Both the position numbers and the translations under genes were made by a program. Shown piece after piece: positions 53,072 through 61,052 of a stretch of DNA of 64,000 nt. The first letter of the stretch is position 1; every line of letters begins with the position of its first letter. Below the pieces are notes generated by a model. The model worked only from the letters and a program-made list of their open reading frames with translations, made no database searches and had not been told where the DNA came from. The DNA is from Beijerinckiaceae bacterium (GTDB lineage: Bacteria > Pseudomonadota > Alphaproteobacteria > Rhizobiales > Beijerinckiaceae): the NCBI GenBank assembly GCA_947475995.1, contig CANJNI010000011.1, positions 1-64,000 of the forward strand, written 5' to 3'.

Positions 53072-53488
53072 TCACTTGTCGATGATCAGCTGATCGAGCG
53101 CGTTCGGGTTGGTCGGCAGCGGCGCGCCCGAGGTCTGCACGCCATTCTCTCGCAGGATGAAGGCGATCATGTCGGCATATTCGGCCGGAGAAAACTGGCC
53201 GGGCGCATCCGGCGGCATCATGGCGCTGGTGAAGGCGAAGATGGCCGACGCCGGCGTGCCCTTCATGTATTTTTCCTCGAAAGCCGAACCGGTGAGCGGC
53301 GGACCGCCGATCAGGCCGCCGCGCAGGTTGGCGCCGTGACAGTCAGCGCAGACTTCCTTGAATATCTTCTCGCCGCGGGACGCCTGACTCTCGGAGAAGG
53401 AGACCGGGGCCGCATATACGGACGTCGCCGTCACGGCGAAAAGAAGAGAAGCCGCTCGCAGAACCCGAAGACCATCACGCTGCTTCAC
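53072..53488 (-). CDS. c-type cytochrome (periplasmic electron carrier)
   Basis: 138 aa with a Sec signal (LRAASLLFAVTATSVYA). One heme is bound by CADCH (Cys47, Cys50, His51), with Met90 or Met91 in SAMMPPDAPG as the probable axial ligand. It is a class I cytochrome and the likely electron acceptor for the PQQ dehydrogenase, some 4 kb upstream, though it is transcribed in the opposite direction. Confidence 0.9.
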   Translation of the reverse strand: MKQRDGLRVLRAASLLFAVTATSVYAAPVSFSESQASRGEKIFKEVCADCHGANLRGGLIGGPPLTGSAFEEKYMKGTPASAIFAFTSAMMPPDAPGQFSPAEYADMIAFILRENGVQTSGAPLPTNPNALDQLIIDK

Positions 53489-53727
53489 AGCAACCTCCCG
53501 AACCGACCGCGCGCGCTTTTCCGCGCCTGCATGGCAGTTTCATAGCGCAGTTAGCCGCAGTGGCAAGGGGAGTCATGCGGATGCCGGAACTGGCCTGCGT
53601 CGCGAAGGTTGGGAAGACAGGCAGGCGGCCCGGTCTTGCCCCGGACAAGCCATGACGCTCAGCCAGATGTGATTCACGGGGCGCAGCAAAGCGGCGTATG
53701 ATTGATCATCAGACAGGAGAGACCGCG
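53489..53727. other. divergent intergenic region (239 bases)
   Basis: It separates the minus-strand cytochrome c gene from the Tat-exported intradiol-like gene. I see no coding frame of interest and no strong promoter or hairpin by eye. Confidence 0.35.
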
Positions 53728-54225
53728 TTGACCCAGAACCTCTCATCCCGCCGCAAATTTCTCGCCGCAGGCGCCGCCACCGGAGCCGCATGGATGACCG
53801 GCGCGTCCGGCCTGATCACCCCGGTCTATGGGCAGACCCTTGCGCCCACGCCCACCATGCCGGGAGGGGCCAATAATTACATGCCGGGCGCGCCGATCGT
53901 GAACCGGATCGGCAAGGGCGGATTCTGGATGACCGGAACCGTGCGCCGCGCGGGCGATGGAGCGCCCCTCAAGGGCATGCGCATCCAGGTCTGGGCCCAT
54001 ACGGTCGAAGGTCGCGAGGATCAGCAGCACAGCCACGGGGCGACCCTGACGGCCGCCGATGGCACGTTCCGACTGGAAATGCCCCAGATCGTGCCGATGT
54101 TCGGCCAGCCGCACGGACACCTCGCCTATGAGGGCGAAGGCTTCAGGACCGTCTTCCTGCGCCCGGTCATGTCCAGCCCGCGCATCACCAGCCTGAGCGC
54201 CCATTTCGTGCTTCAGCCGGCCTGA
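53728..54225 (+). CDS. Tat-exported intradiol-dioxygenase-like protein lacking the Tyr ligands
   Basis: 165 aa from TTG 53728, eight bases after AGGAGA; an ATG at 53698 is possible. SRRKFLAAGAATGAAW is a clear Tat signal. The mature part is the beta-sandwich of intradiol dioxygenases: GFWMTGTVRRAGDGAPLKGMRIQVWAH and PHGHLAYEGEGF with the H-x-H pair. The two iron-binding tyrosines of real dioxygenases are missing (GRE and PQIVPM where GRY and PGPY are expected), so ring cleavage is doubtful. It is followed five bases later by the ferric-reductase-like gene. Confidence 0.7.
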   Translation: MTQNLSSRRKFLAAGAATGAAWMTGASGLITPVYGQTLAPTPTMPGGANNYMPGAPIVNRIGKGGFWMTGTVRRAGDGAPLKGMRIQVWAHTVEGREDQQHSHGATLTAADGTFRLEMPQIVPMFGQPHGHLAYEGEGFRTVFLRPVMSSPRITSLSAHFVLQPA

Positions 54226-54229
54226 CAGG

Positions 54230-54841
54230 GTGCCGTCCGCCCGCGTTGTACTGGTCTGGTCAGGCCTGACGATCGCCTTCGCCGCGCCGGTGGCGCTGGC
54301 GGCGACGAGCCCGTGGCTGGAATGGCGCGACCCGGTCTATATCGCGGCCGGTTTCGCCGGCATTCTGGCCCTGTGTCTTGTCCTCGTGCAGCCGCTGCTG
54401 GCGGGCGGCTACCTGCCGGGCCTGCCCCTCATGCCCTCCCGGCGCGTGCACCGCTGGATCGGTGTGGCGCTGGTCGCCATGATCGTGGCGCATGTGGGGG
54501 GATTGTGGATGACCAGCCCGCCCGATGCTCTGGACGCGCTCCTGTTCCGTTCGCCGACGCCTTTCTCGGTCTGGGGCGTAACGGCCATGTGGGCGGCCTT
54601 CGCGGCGGCCGCGCTGGCGGCGTTGCGTGCAAGGCTGCATCTGCGCCCGCGCACCTGGCGCATCGCCCACACGCTTCTTGTGCTCGTCGTGGCGATCGGC
54701 ACCGTCGTCCATGCGCTGCTCATCGAAGGTACGATGGAGCCTGTCTCCAAGGCGGTCCTAGGCCTTCTGGCGCTGGCCGCGACCGCCAGGGTCATCTTCG
54801 ATTTGCGCACCTGGAAACTTCTCGTCCGCCGCGCCCAATAG
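54230..54841 (+). CDS. ferric-reductase-like transmembrane heme protein
   Basis: 203 aa, GTG start, five to six helices. Histidines suited to bind two hemes lie in RRVHRWIG, VAHVGGLW, WRIAHTLL and VVHALL, in the order seen in the ferric-reductase-like family (YedZ/MsrQ relatives). It is encoded with the Tat-exported intradiol-like protein, a pairing that recalls a periplasmic protein served by a membrane heme reductase (inference). Confidence 0.8.
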   Translation: MPSARVVLVWSGLTIAFAAPVALAATSPWLEWRDPVYIAAGFAGILALCLVLVQPLLAGGYLPGLPLMPSRRVHRWIGVALVAMIVAHVGGLWMTSPPDALDALLFRSPTPFSVWGVTAMWAAFAAAALAALRARLHLRPRTWRIAHTLLVLVVAIGTVVHALLIEGTMEPVSKAVLGLLALAATARVIFDLRTWKLLVRRAQ

Positions 54842-54849
54842 GCAGCGGA

Positions 54850-55713
54850 TCAACCGCCGCGACGCCGCGCAGCCGGAACGATGTTGCCGCGACGAACAGC
54901 GAGAGCCAGCATTGCAACGCCGGTCGCTGTGCAGAGCAGAAACGCAACGAGCGATGATTCCAGGCCGAAGCTGCCGCCGGTCAGTATGGCGGGCCCCTCG
55001 ATGGTGGATTTTATCAGACCCGGATCGCTGTCTCCGCCCGAAACGACGCCGGAAAAAATCCCCGACTGCGTGTAGTTCCAGGCGATATGAAAGCCGACGC
55101 TCACCCACAAACGACGTGTCGCCATATATGCGGCTGCGAGCAGAACGCCGGCTTCGATGCTGATGAACAATGCGCCCAGGAAGGTGGCGGCGGGATTCAG
55201 CAGATGCATGAAGCCGAACACGAAGGATGAAACCGCCAGCGATATCCAGGTGCCAAGCCATTCCTCCACAATGCGAAACAGGGCGCCGCGAAACAGCAGC
55301 TCTTCGAGAATCCCGGAACCCAAAGCCATCGCGACGGCTGGTAGCATGTAGCTCAACGGATTCAGGCCGCCGATGCGATAAATGCCGAGCGCCATCAGGA
55401 TCAGGATGCAAAGCGTATAAAGCCCTGCGCCGATCAGCGCGCCGATGCCGAGCTCCCGCCCCATGCCCTGCAGCGAAAGCTCACTTGCGCTGCGCTGTTC
55501 GATGAGTCGTACAAAGCCGACATAAACCGCCAGCGCAAGCGCACACATGCCCGCCACTACCGCAAGCGCCAGCAGCGGCGCATCCGAGACGTTCATCTTG
55601 AGTTCGTTGCTCTTTCCGAGGATCAGGAAAAGAACGCCGCCCAGCAGGATGAGGCGAACCAGCGGATACTGCGCAACGCGCACCCATGTCGGCTTTGTCG
55701 CAATATCATTCAT
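54850..55713 (-). CDS. CPBP-family intramembrane metalloprotease
   Basis: 287 aa from ATG 55713; the frame stays open a few codons further. Six or more helices. The motifs are complete: EELLFRG (Glu137, Glu138, Arg142), FGFMHLLNP (His170), and HIAWNY (His209, Asn213). Relatives process prenylated or signal proteins or give bacteriocin immunity. It faces the converging end of the ferric-reductase-like gene. Confidence 0.88.
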   Translation of the reverse strand: MNDIATKPTWVRVAQYPLVRLILLGGVLFLILGKSNELKMNVSDAPLLALAVVAGMCALALAVYVGFVRLIEQRSASELSLQGMGRELGIGALIGAGLYTLCILILMALGIYRIGGLNPLSYMLPAVAMALGSGILEELLFRGALFRIVEEWLGTWISLAVSSFVFGFMHLLNPAATFLGALFISIEAGVLLAAAYMATRRLWVSVGFHIAWNYTQSGIFSGVVSGGDSDPGLIKSTIEGPAILTGGSFGLESSLVAFLLCTATGVAMLALAVRRGNIVPAARRRGG

Positions 55714-55888
55714 CTGAAATATCCCGCCCAAAGGCCAAGACTAGGCAGAGCCGCCTTAGATGTCGAGCTGAAGACCGATTATCGCTCCTGTGCAAACTGC
55801 CCGGATTCCGCGACATCAAACGCACCGGAAAGGCGCATCTTCCGGAAGCGGATAGACTGGTCAGAAAAGCAATTTGGTGCCCTAGCCG

Positions 55889-55960
55889 GAATCAACTATG
55901 TATCTAACAAGATGATTTAAAAAGAAAAATTATGAGCGATTTTCAAAAAGCCAACGGATT
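55889..55960. other. AT-rich stretch (possible duplex-unwinding element)
   Basis: About 70 bases with runs such as ATTTAAAAAGAAAAATTATG in an otherwise GC-rich genome, ending some 57 bases before the DnaA boxes. The spacing suits an unwinding element, but this is inferred from composition only. Confidence 0.4.
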
Positions 55961-56016
55961 GGCCAACGTGATCCGGTAACCTGACCGCGACGTGAACCCC
56001 ATCCGAAAAGCCGCTC

Positions 56017-56057
56017 TGTGGATAACGTGTGGATAGCCTGTGGATGAGTGTGGATAA
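56017..56057. other. array of four phased DnaA boxes
   Basis: TGTGGATAA (56017), TGTGGATAG (56028), TGTGGATGA (56039) and TGTGGATAA (56049) are all in the same orientation; the first and last are perfect complements of TTATCCACA, the other two differ by one or two bases. They are 11, 11 and 10 bases apart, on one face of the helix. This pattern is typical of replication origins or DnaA-controlled loci. Confidence 0.75.
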
Positions 56058-56270
56058 CTATCCGCGATTCGGAGATCAGCAGGCCGAGAGTGCAATCTGC
56101 ACCATTGATATTAGGCCCTTTTGACGCGCGGTACAGTCGATAGCTGTGGACAGACGCCTCTGTGTTAACAGATCGGTCTCATTCACTTGCGGCGGTCCGC
56201 AGGATCGGCCCATAGTCCAGTCAGGTTTCGATTGGACTAGCTCAGTCCGATTGTAGCCCGACGTAAAAGA

Positions 56271-56316
56271 GCCGTCCGGTTTTGGATGCCGGACGGCCCT
56301 TGCGGGTTGGAACCCG
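56271..56316. repeat. two adjacent hairpins upstream of the AlpA gene
   Basis: GCCGTCCGG (56271-56279) pairs with CCGGACGGC (56289-56297) around a nine-base loop, and CGGGTT pairs with AACCCG at 56303-56316. They lie about 100 bases before the first gene of the integration module and could be a terminator for something upstream or recombinase binding sites. Confidence 0.4.
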
Positions 56317-56418
56317 TGCTCTTCTCGGAGCGGGACAACCCTACCAGCGACTGTTGAGGCTTCCAACCCCAAAACAGATTGCTGGACGTCGATTTTGGTC
56401 AATCGACGAAGGGGCAAA

Positions 56419-56655
56419 ATGTCATCAGAACCAATTGGCAAGGCTAAACCCTCGCCTGCGCATAAAGCGCATTTCCCGCATACCGGCTTGGTCCGGTTGA
56501 AAGCGATACTCGGCCCAGATGGTCCGATACCGGTTTCCAAATCGAGCTGGTGGGAAGGTGTCCGGTCCGGACGCTACCCCAAGCCCGTGAAGCTCGGACC
56601 GCGCACGACGACATGGCGGGCGGAAGACATCCGCGCGCTGATAGAGGCGAGCTAA
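56419..56655 (+). CDS. AlpA-family DNA-binding protein (excisionase-like)
   Basis: 78 aa from ATG 56419, preceded by GAAGGGG. The C-terminal half has the AlpA pattern: SKSSWWEGVRSGRYPKPVKLG followed by TTTWRAEDIRALIE, a winged helix that binds DNA. Such proteins act as excisionases or regulators of tyrosine-integrase elements; the integrase gene is two genes downstream. Confidence 0.8.
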   Translation: MSSEPIGKAKPSPAHKAHFPHTGLVRLKAILGPDGPIPVSKSSWWEGVRSGRYPKPVKLGPRTTTWRAEDIRALIEAS

Positions 56656-56656
56656 C

Positions 56657-57130
56657 ATGGCGAGGCGGTACAATTACCGCCGCGTCAAAATCCATCACAG
56701 CTACTCCATACCAGAGTTTGCGAAACTGCTCGATGTTCACAAGAACACCGTCAGTCGATGGATCGCGGCTGGACTCCAGACGATCGACAAGAAGCGTCCG
56801 TTGCTCATCCAAGGCACGGTCGGGCGCGCCTTCCTGCAAGCACGGCAACCGCCCAAGTCGAAGTGCGGTCCGAATGAATTCTGGTGCTTCAAGTGCCGGG
56901 ACCGCAGGAAGCCCGCTTTCGACGAGGCGGACTACCGGCCCGTTACACCTACTTCCGGGCGCTTGCAGGCGCTCTGTCCTGTCTGTTCCCGGATCATGAA
57001 TCGAGGTGTCCGCAAAGCCGAAATCAGTCGCGCTTGTCCGGATGTGCGCGTCACCGAGAAGGTCGAGCAGCAACGCATAGACGATAGCTCTGACCCCACC
57101 CTGAATGTTGTCATCAAGCAGGAAAAATGA
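56657..57130 (+). CDS. helix-turn-helix protein with zinc-ribbon-like CxxC pair
   Basis: 157 aa starting one base after the AlpA stop. Residues 17-40 (SIPEFAKLLDVHKNTVSRWIAAGL) are a helix-turn-helix of the excisionase/MerR-like kind; Cys77/Cys80 (CFKC) and Cys107/Cys110 (CPVC) would bind one zinc. Its stop overlaps the integrase start by four bases, so it is probably an accessory recombination or regulatory factor. I know no named family for this combination. Confidence 0.7.
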   Translation: MARRYNYRRVKIHHSYSIPEFAKLLDVHKNTVSRWIAAGLQTIDKKRPLLIQGTVGRAFLQARQPPKSKCGPNEFWCFKCRDRRKPAFDEADYRPVTPTSGRLQALCPVCSRIMNRGVRKAEISRACPDVRVTEKVEQQRIDDSSDPTLNVVIKQEK

Positions 57131-58170
57131 ACATGCCGAAAAGAACACCTTTGAATGAACGCCTGAAGCGCCACTACCTTCAGTTTCTCAAGGAAGTGAA
57201 ACGCCGCGATACCGCCTCGATCGACGCGGCGGCAAAGGCAATCGAGCGCTACGACGCCTTCATGAAGTACCGGGACTTCCGGAAGTTCAACACGGACGCG
57301 ATCATCGCCTTCAAGGAGGACCTTGCCGAACTGCGCAACGTCCGTACCGGCGAGCTGATCTCCGCTGCGACGATCCATTCCACCTTGGCTGCCATCAAGG
57401 CCTTCTTTATCTGGCTGGCGGATCAACCCGAGATCAAGCGCAAGATCACCTATTCGCTCGCGAACTGGTTCAACTCGACGGAAAACCTGTCGCGGGTTGC
57501 GACCGCCCGACGCTTTCGCCCCGGACCATCGCTGGACCAGATCAGGCAGGTGCTGGCTGCAATGCCGACGGGCACCATAGTTCAGCGCCGCGACCGGGCA
57601 TTAATGGCCGCAGCGATCGTCACCGGAGCACGCGACATGGCCTTGACGACATTCAAGTTGAAGCATGTCGATCTGGACGCTCGATTGATTGAGCAGGACG
57701 CTCGGACCGTTCGGACGAAGCGCGCCAAGACCTTCACGACTTGGTTCTTCCCGGTTGGCGACGACATCGAGGCGATCCTGATTGAATGGGTGAAGACGCT
57801 GCGCACGTCGGGCTGCGGGCCGAACGATCCGCTCTTCCCGAAATCCAAGGCAGTGATGGGGAAGGATCTGCAAATTCAGAAGATCGAGTTGACGAAGGAT
57901 CATTGGTCCAACGCCAACCCGGTTCGGATGATCTTCAAAACCGCATTCGCAGCTGCGGGTTTGCCCTACTTCAACCCTCACTCTTTCCGTAAGACTCTCG
58001 TGCAGTATGCGTACGATCTGGACCTGTCGGCTGAGCAGATGAAGGCGTGGTCGCAGAACCTTGGCCACGACGACGTGATGACCACGTTTTGCAGCTACGG
58101 GACTCTCCCGCCTGCCCGCCAAGGGCAACTCATTTGCGGGATCGTCCGGAAGGATCGTTCGGCTCCGTAA
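57127..58170 (+). CDS. tyrosine recombinase / integrase
   Basis: 347 aa. The catalytic residues of the family are visible: Arg169 (VTGARDMAL), probable Lys201 (RAKTFTTW), His285 and Arg288 (PHSFRKT), His314 (LGHDDV) and Tyr324 (SYGTLPPA). An SAM-like N-terminal core-binding domain covers about 10-105. With the two small DNA-binding genes it forms a translation-coupled integration module. Attachment sites and the far end of the element were not found. Confidence 0.9.
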   Translation: MNMPKRTPLNERLKRHYLQFLKEVKRRDTASIDAAAKAIERYDAFMKYRDFRKFNTDAIIAFKEDLAELRNVRTGELISAATIHSTLAAIKAFFIWLADQPEIKRKITYSLANWFNSTENLSRVATARRFRPGPSLDQIRQVLAAMPTGTIVQRRDRALMAAAIVTGARDMALTTFKLKHVDLDARLIEQDARTVRTKRAKTFTTWFFPVGDDIEAILIEWVKTLRTSGCGPNDPLFPKSKAVMGKDLQIQKIELTKDHWSNANPVRMIFKTAFAAAGLPYFNPHSFRKTLVQYAYDLDLSAEQMKAWSQNLGHDDVMTTFCSYGTLPPARQGQLICGIVRKDRSAP

Positions 58171-58455
58171 GTCAAACAGCAAGGTCCATCGACAGGCGAT
58201 CAGCGCTCCCTATAAGGGTTCGGTGATTGCCGCGATCTGCAGTTGGTGCCCGCTTAGCCGGGCCATGGCTTCAAAATGGTAGCCAGATTGCATTTGGCGG
58301 CGAACCGGACTCAATTTGCGAGAATTTCAGCGAAACCACTCTAGTCTCAAAAGCAATCTTGTCTCCGATTGGTGGACCCGATAGGCTGGGCTCAACCATA
58401 TCCGCCGCACAATCGGCGGAACGCCCTGAAACCGGGGCACGCCTGGGAGGGTTCG
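58171..58455. other. leader region of cassette B (285 bases)
   Basis: It lies between the integrase and the first HAO-like gene. A sigma-54-like site at 58277 is the only promoter candidate found; a GGGAGGG ribosome site is immediately before the ATG at 58456. No repeat of the region upstream of the AlpA gene was recognised, so it does not show an obvious att core. Confidence 0.4.
58277..58292 (+). promoter_or_regulatory. candidate sigma-54 promoter before cassette B
   Basis: TGGTAGCCAGATTGCA has the TGG and TTGCA elements at exact spacing; the -24 block departs from consensus at three places. It lies about 165 bases before the first gene. A weak call. Confidence 0.3.
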
Positions 58456-59094
58456 ATGTTCGCTGAAATCGAAGTCAAGGAACCTATCGAGAAGATTTTC
58501 GACGACTGGGATTTCCTGAACGATCAGGTCCTGAAACACTTTTCGACGTTCAAGGTGGCCGGACACAACATTTATGGATTGCGCCGACGTCTGATCGATT
58601 CGACTGGCATGAACGACCCCAAGAAGGGCAACATCAGTCGATTCCTCGAACTGGGTCCGAAAGGCATTTCCGAAGGGCATCAAAACCCGCTGGATCTGCG
58701 CGTAACGACTGCTGGCACGCCGCATCGCGTCATGCACAATTTTGGCTATTGGCATATCAACGACAAGGACGAGCTCTATCTGCCAATTCCGGGCCGTAGC
58801 CCCGAAGAACTTGGCTACTACGTCATCTTGATGGGTCTGCCGAAAGGCAAGGAGACGGACTCGTTCGCTTGGTACTGTGAAGATTGCAGCACACTTCTCT
58901 ATGATCATGTCATAGATACCGGGACCATCGGCTTGGCGGGGTTCTGGAAAGGCGAACGAGAGGCAGTCAACACCTATAACGGCAGCCTCAAGCTTAGAAC
59001 CTGTCCGGAATGCGGCCACGTGAACCCGCTAGGCTACTGCTGGAACAAGGCGAAGGACACGCCGGCGGAAGCCGAAGCGCGCCTGCACTGGTAG
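58456..59094 (+). CDS. HAO-like cupin with rubredoxin-like tail (copy B1)
   Basis: 212 aa from ATG 58456 after GGGAGGG. The tail matches 3-hydroxyanthranilate dioxygenase: FAWYCEDC (Cys141, Cys144) and RTCPECGHVNP (Cys183, Cys186). In the cupin part GTPHRVMH keeps the third HAO ligand (His90), but HAO's His/Glu pair is not seen; the segment FGYWHINDKDE (96-106) is shared with copy A and offers His100 and Glu106 as possible new ligands. It ends in HW. It is probably co-transcribed with copy B2, nine bases downstream. Confidence 0.72.
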   Translation: MFAEIEVKEPIEKIFDDWDFLNDQVLKHFSTFKVAGHNIYGLRRRLIDSTGMNDPKKGNISRFLELGPKGISEGHQNPLDLRVTTAGTPHRVMHNFGYWHINDKDELYLPIPGRSPEELGYYVILMGLPKGKETDSFAWYCEDCSTLLYDHVIDTGTIGLAGFWKGEREAVNTYNGSLKLRTCPECGHVNPLGYCWNKAKDTPAEAEARLHW

Positions 59095-59103
59095 GAGCCG
59101 GTT

Positions 59104-59706
59104 GTGACCGCAATACCTGAAGTCCGGAACTTCGCCGGCGCTGAGCCCGTTCTGCGCTACCTTTTTCCTGTAAAGCCCGATGCATCAACGCTCGGAAAAT
59201 GGCAACGCACGTTCGATTACGACGTTTGGACACACTGCAGCACAGACGGCAATGACCCCCATACGCTTTGGGAAAAAGTGGAAGGGGGCGTGGTGCGTAT
59301 TCCAAAGCATGAATCCACGCTCCATGTCGTCAAGGCGGGCACACCTCACCATGTCGCGGGCCTTTTCGGCTACTGGCGAACGAGCGATTCGGACATCATC
59401 TTTTTTCGCGTCGTCAGGGAAGGTGTGGTTCACGAGGCAATGGTGCTCGGTGGCTGCCCCAGCGCTTACGAGCAGGACAGCATTTCGTGGATCTGCCCAT
59501 CTTGCGCGACGGAATTCGGCAAGGTGACCGTTTCGACCGGACGCAAGAACATCTCGCGCTTCTGGGCCGAGGAAGTGAAAGCGGTTGCGCGTTTCAACTC
59601 TGCGGAATCACAGCGCACTTGCCCGGTTTGCGCGCGCGTACATCCGCTCGCCTATGAATTCAAACGGCCCGGCATGCCCGATGCGCATCCAGAACTCGAT
59701 TGGTGA
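59104..59706 (+). CDS. HAO-like cupin with rubredoxin-like tail (copy B2)
   Basis: 200 aa, GTG start. The double CxxC is kept (Cys131/Cys134 in WICPSC; Cys173/Cys176 in RTCPVCARVHP) and so is GTPHHV (His82, His83), but the GYWHIND segment has changed to GYWRTSDSD, losing the His and acidic residue. It may be a structural or electron-transfer partner of B1 in a heteromer (inference). It ends in LDW, like its paralogues. The Rieske gene follows at once. Confidence 0.7.
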   Translation: MTAIPEVRNFAGAEPVLRYLFPVKPDASTLGKWQRTFDYDVWTHCSTDGNDPHTLWEKVEGGVVRIPKHESTLHVVKAGTPHHVAGLFGYWRTSDSDIIFFRVVREGVVHEAMVLGGCPSAYEQDSISWICPSCATEFGKVTVSTGRKNISRFWAEEVKAVARFNSAESQRTCPVCARVHPLAYEFKRPGMPDAHPELDW

Positions 59707-59714
59707 ACATCGCC

Positions 59715-60035
59715 ATGGATACTTTGGTCTGTGACTTTGACGAACTGGAGCAGGCGACGCCGCGCGTCTTTCGCATCAATTCCAGAATGGTGGCCCTTGT
59801 AAAACTTGGCGACGAGGTTCGTGCAATTGATGCGTTCTGTCCGCATTGGAAAGGCCCTCTGGGGTCCGGCAAGGTGAGCGTTGAAAGGAGAGAAATCATC
59901 TGTCCTTGGCACCTCTTCCGATTCAGTCTCGACGATGGCAGCTGCGTCGCCGCAAATGATCGTCCGCCGGTGGAAGTCTATCCCGTATCGCTCGACGACG
60001 GAAAAGTCAGGGTCCGGGTCCCCGAAAAACCTTAG
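59715..60035 (+). CDS. Rieske-type [2Fe-2S] ferredoxin
   Basis: 106 aa from ATG 59715; a GTG at 59703 overlapping the previous stop is also possible. The Rieske ligands are Cys42 and His44 (CPHWKG) and Cys63 and His66 (CPWHLFRF). It is the size of ferredoxins that serve ring-hydroxylating oxygenases. It has the same place in cassette B as the plant-type ferredoxin in cassette A. No oxygenase large subunit or reductase is seen. Confidence 0.88.
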   Translation: MDTLVCDFDELEQATPRVFRINSRMVALVKLGDEVRAIDAFCPHWKGPLGSGKVSVERREIICPWHLFRFSLDDGSCVAANDRPPVEVYPVSLDDGKVRVRVPEKP

Positions 60036-60070
60036 ATATTCAAACGATAACATCAATTGTGGGAGGGCAA

Positions 60071-61027
60071 ATGCTAACGAAACCGCTCGAAGTTCGCATT
60101 ATTGGTGCCGGCGGAAACTGGACCGGTATCTCCAGCCGGATATCCCTCGGATTGTCTGGCTATTATAGCCGGCTGCCGAAAGGATCCACAGTGGCGGCGA
60201 TCGGAGCTGATCCGGCTGAAGTTTGCTACGAAGGCATCATCCGTGTCGCAAACGGCACGGAGCATATGTCCATCACCACCCCGGCATGGTTCGCGAGGCT
60301 GGCGCTCAAAGGAATGTATCCATTCGAGAAGCCGTTGCCGCTTCGGGCGCTGGCCGGCTTCCGCCACGATGACCGGATGGCTTTCGCAGTGAAGCGTTCG
60401 CTCGGCATCAAGAGCCTCAAGGAAATCCGAGACAACAAGATTCCCCTCAAGGTGTCGACGGCCCCTCCGGGCTCCTGGCATCCAGCCTATTGGGGCGCAT
60501 CGCAAATTCTCAAGGAATATGGCTTTTCGTTCGAGGATATTGTCAGCTGGGGCGGCAAACTTCTCGCTGATCGTCCGCGTTTCATCAATGATCCAAATGC
60601 GAAAATGATCAGCGATGATTTCGATGCAGTCTTCGATGAAGCGCTGATGACGCGTCGCTGGAAGAAACTTACCGACGAGCACGACCTGGTATTCTTGCCG
60701 ATTGAAGATGACGTTATGCAGCGGTTGGAGGCCAAGGGTTGGGAGCGCAGCACAATCGCTAAGGGACGGTTCCGCGGCGTTGACGAGGACGTCCCGGCGG
60801 CAGACTATTCAGGTTGGCTGCTGTTCTGTCGGGAAGATATGGATGATGAACTGGCCTATCTCACCATCGCGGCTCTTGAAGAGCAACAAAAAGACATACA
60901 GAACCTGTTCCCGCAGCCTTTTGCGGCAATGACGGGTCCCGCCGACCTGAAGACAATCTCCAGCAATCTGCCGATCCCGCTCCATCCAGGAGCTGAGCGC
61001 TATTACCGCGAAAAGGGCGCACTCTAA
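60071..61027 (+). CDS. TAXI-like binding-protein-fold protein without signal peptide
   Basis: 318 aa from ATG 60071, preceded by GGGAGGG. The TAXI/NMT1-type fold is suggested by VRIIGAGGNWTGISSRISLGLSGYYSRL and IPLKVSTAPPGSWHPAYWG. There is no N-terminal hydrophobic segment or lipobox, so it should stay in the cytosol and be an enzyme or sensor rather than a receptor. It may be the counterpart of the decarboxylase-like protein in cassette A. I cannot name its reaction. Confidence 0.6.
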   Translation: MLTKPLEVRIIGAGGNWTGISSRISLGLSGYYSRLPKGSTVAAIGADPAEVCYEGIIRVANGTEHMSITTPAWFARLALKGMYPFEKPLPLRALAGFRHDDRMAFAVKRSLGIKSLKEIRDNKIPLKVSTAPPGSWHPAYWGASQILKEYGFSFEDIVSWGGKLLADRPRFINDPNAKMISDDFDAVFDEALMTRRWKKLTDEHDLVFLPIEDDVMQRLEAKGWERSTIAKGRFRGVDEDVPAADYSGWLLFCREDMDDELAYLTIAALEEQQKDIQNLFPQPFAAMTGPADLKTISSNLPIPLHPGAERYYREKGAL

Positions 61028-61052
61028 CGTCGCCTTTTAGAGGGAGGGAAAC

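Larger units (their letters stand above)
55714..56418. other. large non-coding region (705 bases) with DnaA boxes and hairpins
   Basis: No frame here resembles a known protein; a minus-strand frame at 56076-56540 overlaps the AlpA gene and has no family features. The region holds an AT-rich stretch, a four-box DnaA array and two hairpins (listed separately). Its base composition is clearly lower in GC at 55889-55960. Confidence 0.5.

Noticed and set aside
56221-56340. tRNA-like stretch (TAGCTCAGT and GGGTTGGAACCC)
   Set aside because: The fragments resemble D-arm and T-arm words, but no acceptor stem or anticodon arm can be formed; they are simple hairpins.
56076-56540. 154-codon minus-strand frame
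   Set aside because: It overlaps the AlpA gene, has no family features and no good start; a chance frame.
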